Origin: Phycisphaerales bacterium
Lineage (GTDB): Bacteria > Planctomycetota > Phycisphaerae > Phycisphaerales > UBA1924
DNA length: 5,391 nucleotides
Assembly (NCBI GenBank): GCA_016763115.1
Contig: JAESUL010000083.1
Location: forward strand, 1 to 5,391
Direction: 5' to 3'
Positions 4,079 through 5,391 of this stretch are shown here, in pieces. A model generated the notes under the pieces. It saw nothing but the letters and a program-made list of their open reading frames with translations. It was not told where the DNA came from and made no database searches. Position 1 is the first letter of the stretch, and every line of letters starts with the position of its first letter. Position numbers and translations under genes: made by a program.

Positions 4079-4404
4079 TGGATACTGTGCCCGTCAATCT
4101 GTTAAATATCAGTAAGCATCAAGCTATGACGCCGAGCCAGAGCTTAGAAAGTACTCTTAAAGAGCTGCGAGCTTATGGTGTTGACAGTAATCGGGATGAT
4201 TGCGCTTATGTATTAGGTAATATTTGCGACACTCTTAACTACTACAGCTTTACCAAAGATACGGGGTGCCTGCAAAAACTGATAGCGTCTTTAGTATCTA
4301 GTTGGGGTAGTGGGGAGTATAGTGAGGAACTGGTGCAAGCCGATCTCCTTTACTTAGACCATATCACTTTAAGGTTGGCTGACTTGGATGAAGTTGTAGA
4401 TTAG
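4078..4404 (+). CDS. Hypothetical acidic helical 108-aa protein
   Basis: The start ATG overlaps the micropeptide stop (TGATG) and has no clear Shine-Dalgarno, so it is probably translated by coupling. A later in-frame ATG at 4126 also lacks a good site. The first 18 residues are polar and perhaps disordered. The rest looks helical: LESTLKELRAYGV (23-35), DDCAYVLGNICDTLNYY (40-56), LQKLIASLVSSW (65-76), and LLYLDHITLRLADLDEVV. The net charge is about -10. No motif, membrane segment or family was recognised. Confidence 0.7.
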   Translation: MDTVPVNLLNISKHQAMTPSQSLESTLKELRAYGVDSNRDDCAYVLGNICDTLNYYSFTKDTGCLQKLIASLVSSWGSGEYSEELVQADLLYLDHITLRLADLDEVVD

Positions 4405-4423
4405 TTAACTTAAAGGGTCTATT

Positions 4424-4666
4424 ATGAAAGTTGTCAGTATAAATAAAGGTCGTGGCGATAATGTGGTTAAATTTCTTGAGGGGCTTTTAGTTGAAGCCAG
4501 AGGTGGGGATATTTCAGGCATTGCCGTGGCATGTGTTTGTTCGAATGGGGACGTGTCTGCTAGTTGGAGCGGTGGCAGCGATGCCATTAAGCTTTATGCG
4601 GGTACCGAGCATCTAGCTAAGCAGTTTTATTTAGATAACATCGACGACAGGATGACTTTTAATTAA
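4424..4666 (+). CDS. Small phage-type conserved protein (80 aa)
   Basis: AAAGGG sits about 8 nt before the ATG. The product has the layout VVSINK (3-8), a helix (NVVKFLEGLLVEARGG, 13-28), DISGIAVACV (29-38), a turn NGDVSASW (41-48), SGGSDAIKL (49-57) and a C-terminal helix (TEHLAKQFYLDNI). From memory, this pattern of N-terminal helix, '(G)(D/E)I.G(I/L)A.A', 'G....W.G' and final helix recurs in small uncharacterised phage and prophage proteins. No function is known to me. The gene looks complete and lies 16 bp before the next one. Confidence 0.75.
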   Translation: MKVVSINKGRGDNVVKFLEGLLVEARGGDISGIAVACVCSNGDVSASWSGGSDAIKLYAGTEHLAKQFYLDNIDDRMTFN

Positions 4667-4682
4667 ACCGGAGCTGAGAAAG

Positions 4683-4952
4683 ATGAGCAAATACGACGAG
4701 TGTGAGCTAAAGGTGGAAGAGTATGAAAATGTCGTCAACACCGTGATGTTTTACTTTACTTGTAAGATCGGTGGGGTGGTTTGTCGGGAAAGCCGCGCCC
4801 ATGTCAATTACTCAGATGCCATTAAATCTGGTAAAGAGTTTATTGATGGCCGCAATGTAGTTGACCAATTTCAAGAATGGCTTTTAGGGCACGAGTTTAG
4901 AGTCAAAGAAGCGTATCCGATTTTCACTGGTATGCAGAATTTGATGGTGTAA
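4683..4952 (+). CDS. Hypothetical 89-aa ORF, probably the 5' part of a frameshifted gene
   Basis: GGAG and GAGAAAG precede the ATG. The protein has a helical N-terminus (6-20), a beta hairpin (VMFYFTCKIGGVVCRES, 21-37), then NYSDAIKSGKEFIDG (42-56) and a helix (NVVDQFQEWLLG, 58-69). The final eight residues (TGMQNLMV) look non-native. If one T is added to the TTTT run at 4921-4924, the frame instead continues after AYPIF as HWYAEFDGVTLTCKP and runs to the stop at 5068, giving about 128 aa. The restored C-terminal half repeats the architecture of the N-terminal half (hairpin, then [A/Y]xxxAxxxGxxF[I/L] helix), which suggests an internally duplicated two-unit protein. No family was recognised. 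The indel may be a true mutation or a sequencing error. Confidence 0.7.
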   Translation: MSKYDECELKVEEYENVVNTVMFYFTCKIGGVVCRESRAHVNYSDAIKSGKEFIDGRNVVDQFQEWLLGHEFRVKEAYPIFTGMQNLMV

Positions 4953-5068
4953 CTTTAACTTGTAAACCTATGTCCACGAGAGCTTATGCGAAGGCAATGG
5001 GTGAAAAGTTTTTACGTATGATATACGATTTAGAAAATAACCAGAAAGAGTCAACCTTAAATAATTAA
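4919..5068 (+). pseudogene. Out-of-frame 3' part of the gene at 4683
   Basis: In the -1 frame relative to the upstream ORF, codons from about 4919 read FHWYAEFDGVTLTCKP, then MSTRAYAKAMGEKFLR, IYDLENNQKE and a stop at 5066-5068. The amino-acid pattern is that of an ordinary folded protein. The segment GEKFLRxIYDLENNxKE recurs in the micro-ORF at 2595 with mainly silent codon differences. The first ATG (4970) has no Shine-Dalgarno and the next (4997) has AAGG only 2 nt away, so independent expression is doubtful and continuity with the gene at 4683 is the better reading. No canonical X-XXY-YYZ slippery heptamer is present at the junction. Confidence 0.6.
5000..5050 (+). repeat. 51-bp direct repeat, copy 2
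   Basis: This is the partner of 2604-2654 (42 of 51 bases identical, 22-base identical core at 5021-5042). It encodes GEKFLRxIYDLENNxKE in the same register as copy 1. The x positions are Met and Gln here, and Thr and Arg in copy 1. Confidence 0.85.
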
Positions 5069-5082
5069 ACTTGGAGAGTAAC

Positions 5083-5325
5083 ATGACCACGGAATATGCT
5101 AACTTATACATGACACCCACCGACAAACTCATTGAAACGGTAGACTTATCTAATCCAGAGGTAAGCGAGCTGGTAAAGCGTATTGAGACTATGCTGCGCG
5201 ATAGCAAAGTGCTGTGGTCCTCGGTCGAGGCTGGTTATCAAGTTGATAAGAGCAGGATTGAACATCTAACTAAACAGCTAGAGGTTGAAAAAAATAAAAA
5301 TGAGGCTTTAGAAGAAGATGGATAG
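5083..5325 (+). CDS. Hypothetical 80-aa protein with C-terminal coiled coil
   Basis: I chose ATG 5083 because GGAGAG (5073-5078) lies directly upstream at good spacing; an in-frame TTG at 5071 would overlap that site. The N-terminal part is polar with a helix SNPEVSELVKRIETMLRD (23-40). Residues about 53-78 (KSRIEHLTKQLEVEKNKNEAL) form a charged heptad-like helix typical of a short coiled coil, so the protein probably oligomerises. No family was recognised. The stop overlaps the ATG of the following micro-ORF by 8 bases (ATGGATAG). Confidence 0.75.
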   Translation: MTTEYANLYMTPTDKLIETVDLSNPEVSELVKRIETMLRDSKVLWSSVEAGYQVDKSRIEHLTKQLEVEKNKNEALEEDG

Positions 5326-5377
5326 AGCGCTTTATTATAAACCTTTCAAGGAGTTTATTTCTGAAATAGAGGTATAG
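5318..5377 (+). CDS. Possible 19-aa coupled micro-ORF
   Basis: The frame starts in the last codons of the preceding gene (8-base overlap, ATGGATAG) and encodes MDRALYYKPFKEFISEIEV. It ends two bases before the next start. It has the same overlap geometry as the micro-ORFs at 2595 and 4004. GAAGAAG (5311-5317) directly abuts the ATG, too close to be an ideal Shine-Dalgarno, so any translation would be by coupling. It could instead be a spacer that carries the ribosome site of the next gene. Confidence 0.35.
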   Translation: MDRALYYKPFKEFISEIEV

Positions 5378-5379
5378 CA

Positions 5380-5391
5380 ATGGGCATTGAA
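5380..5391 (+). CDS. Start of a further gene, cut by the window edge
   Basis: ATG 5380 follows AGAGG (5368-5372) at 7-nt spacing and continues in the direction of the cluster. Only the first four codons (MGIE) are inside the window, so nothing can be said about the product. Confidence 0.6.

Noticed and set aside
4901..4952. Programmed -1 ribosomal frameshift
   Set aside because: No canonical slippery heptamer in the zero frame and no obvious downstream stem; a simple indel in the T run explains the data better. It is not fully excluded.
4968..5207. Leftward ORF whose end resembles the end of the leftward ORF at 2599
   Set aside because: The similarity comes from the 51-bp direct repeat read on the opposite strand. 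The silent-site pattern supports the rightward frame instead.

Overview
The window reads as the early or accessory region of a temperate phage or prophage (or a related mobile element), probably from a gammaproteobacterium of moderate GC. The host is an inference from overall style only. The evidence for a phage is a rightward run of about twenty very short genes packed with 4- to 8-base overlaps or short gaps, each with a Shine-Dalgarno site or a coupled start. Several belong to small-protein types common in phages: a RxGxSR/GCGMD protein, a pentapeptide-repeat plus H-x-C-G-x3-C-x2-G-W protein, a second protein with that Cys motif, and a sliding-clamp-like fragment. No structural, integrase, terminase, replication or lysis gene, tRNA or CRISPR array is visible.

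Left end (1-434). Eight consecutive 10-bp repeats lie at 71-150, inside a possible leftward 89-codon ORF (GTG start, AAAGGG Shine-Dalgarno). This ORF resembles, from memory, the small Ash/Icd-type ORFs of enterobacterial prophages. A perfect 7-bp hairpin (287-304) and then a strong sigma70-type promoter (TTGACA-N16-TATATT, 368-395) follow and start the rightward operon. The layout resembles a divergent phage control region.

Region 435-2602. A very acidic first gene (113 aa, net charge about -21, no lysine) is followed by a second promoter (800-828). Next come a small gene and a decayed tandem copy of it (862-1248), a 74-aa ORF joining two sliding-clamp signature segments (1241-1465), a basic 71-aa protein, the GCGMD protein, an unrecognised 107-aa protein and a GTG-started 49-aa acidic protein.

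Region 2595-5068. A 23-aa micro-ORF (2595-2666) shares a 17-residue segment with the end of a frameshifted gene at 4683-5068. The two copies bracket a block of about 2.3 kb with two HxCG...CxxGW proteins, a 24-aa membrane micropeptide and unrecognised small genes.

Right end (5083-5391). A small coiled-coil protein, a 19-aa coupled micro-ORF and the first codons of another gene.

The genes look like one or two polycistronic transcripts of accessory functions. No single pathway can be deduced. The most useful observations are the micro-ORFs with coupled starts, the frameshifted gene, the repeated peptide whose codons differ mostly synonymously, the clamp-like ORF and the decamer array.
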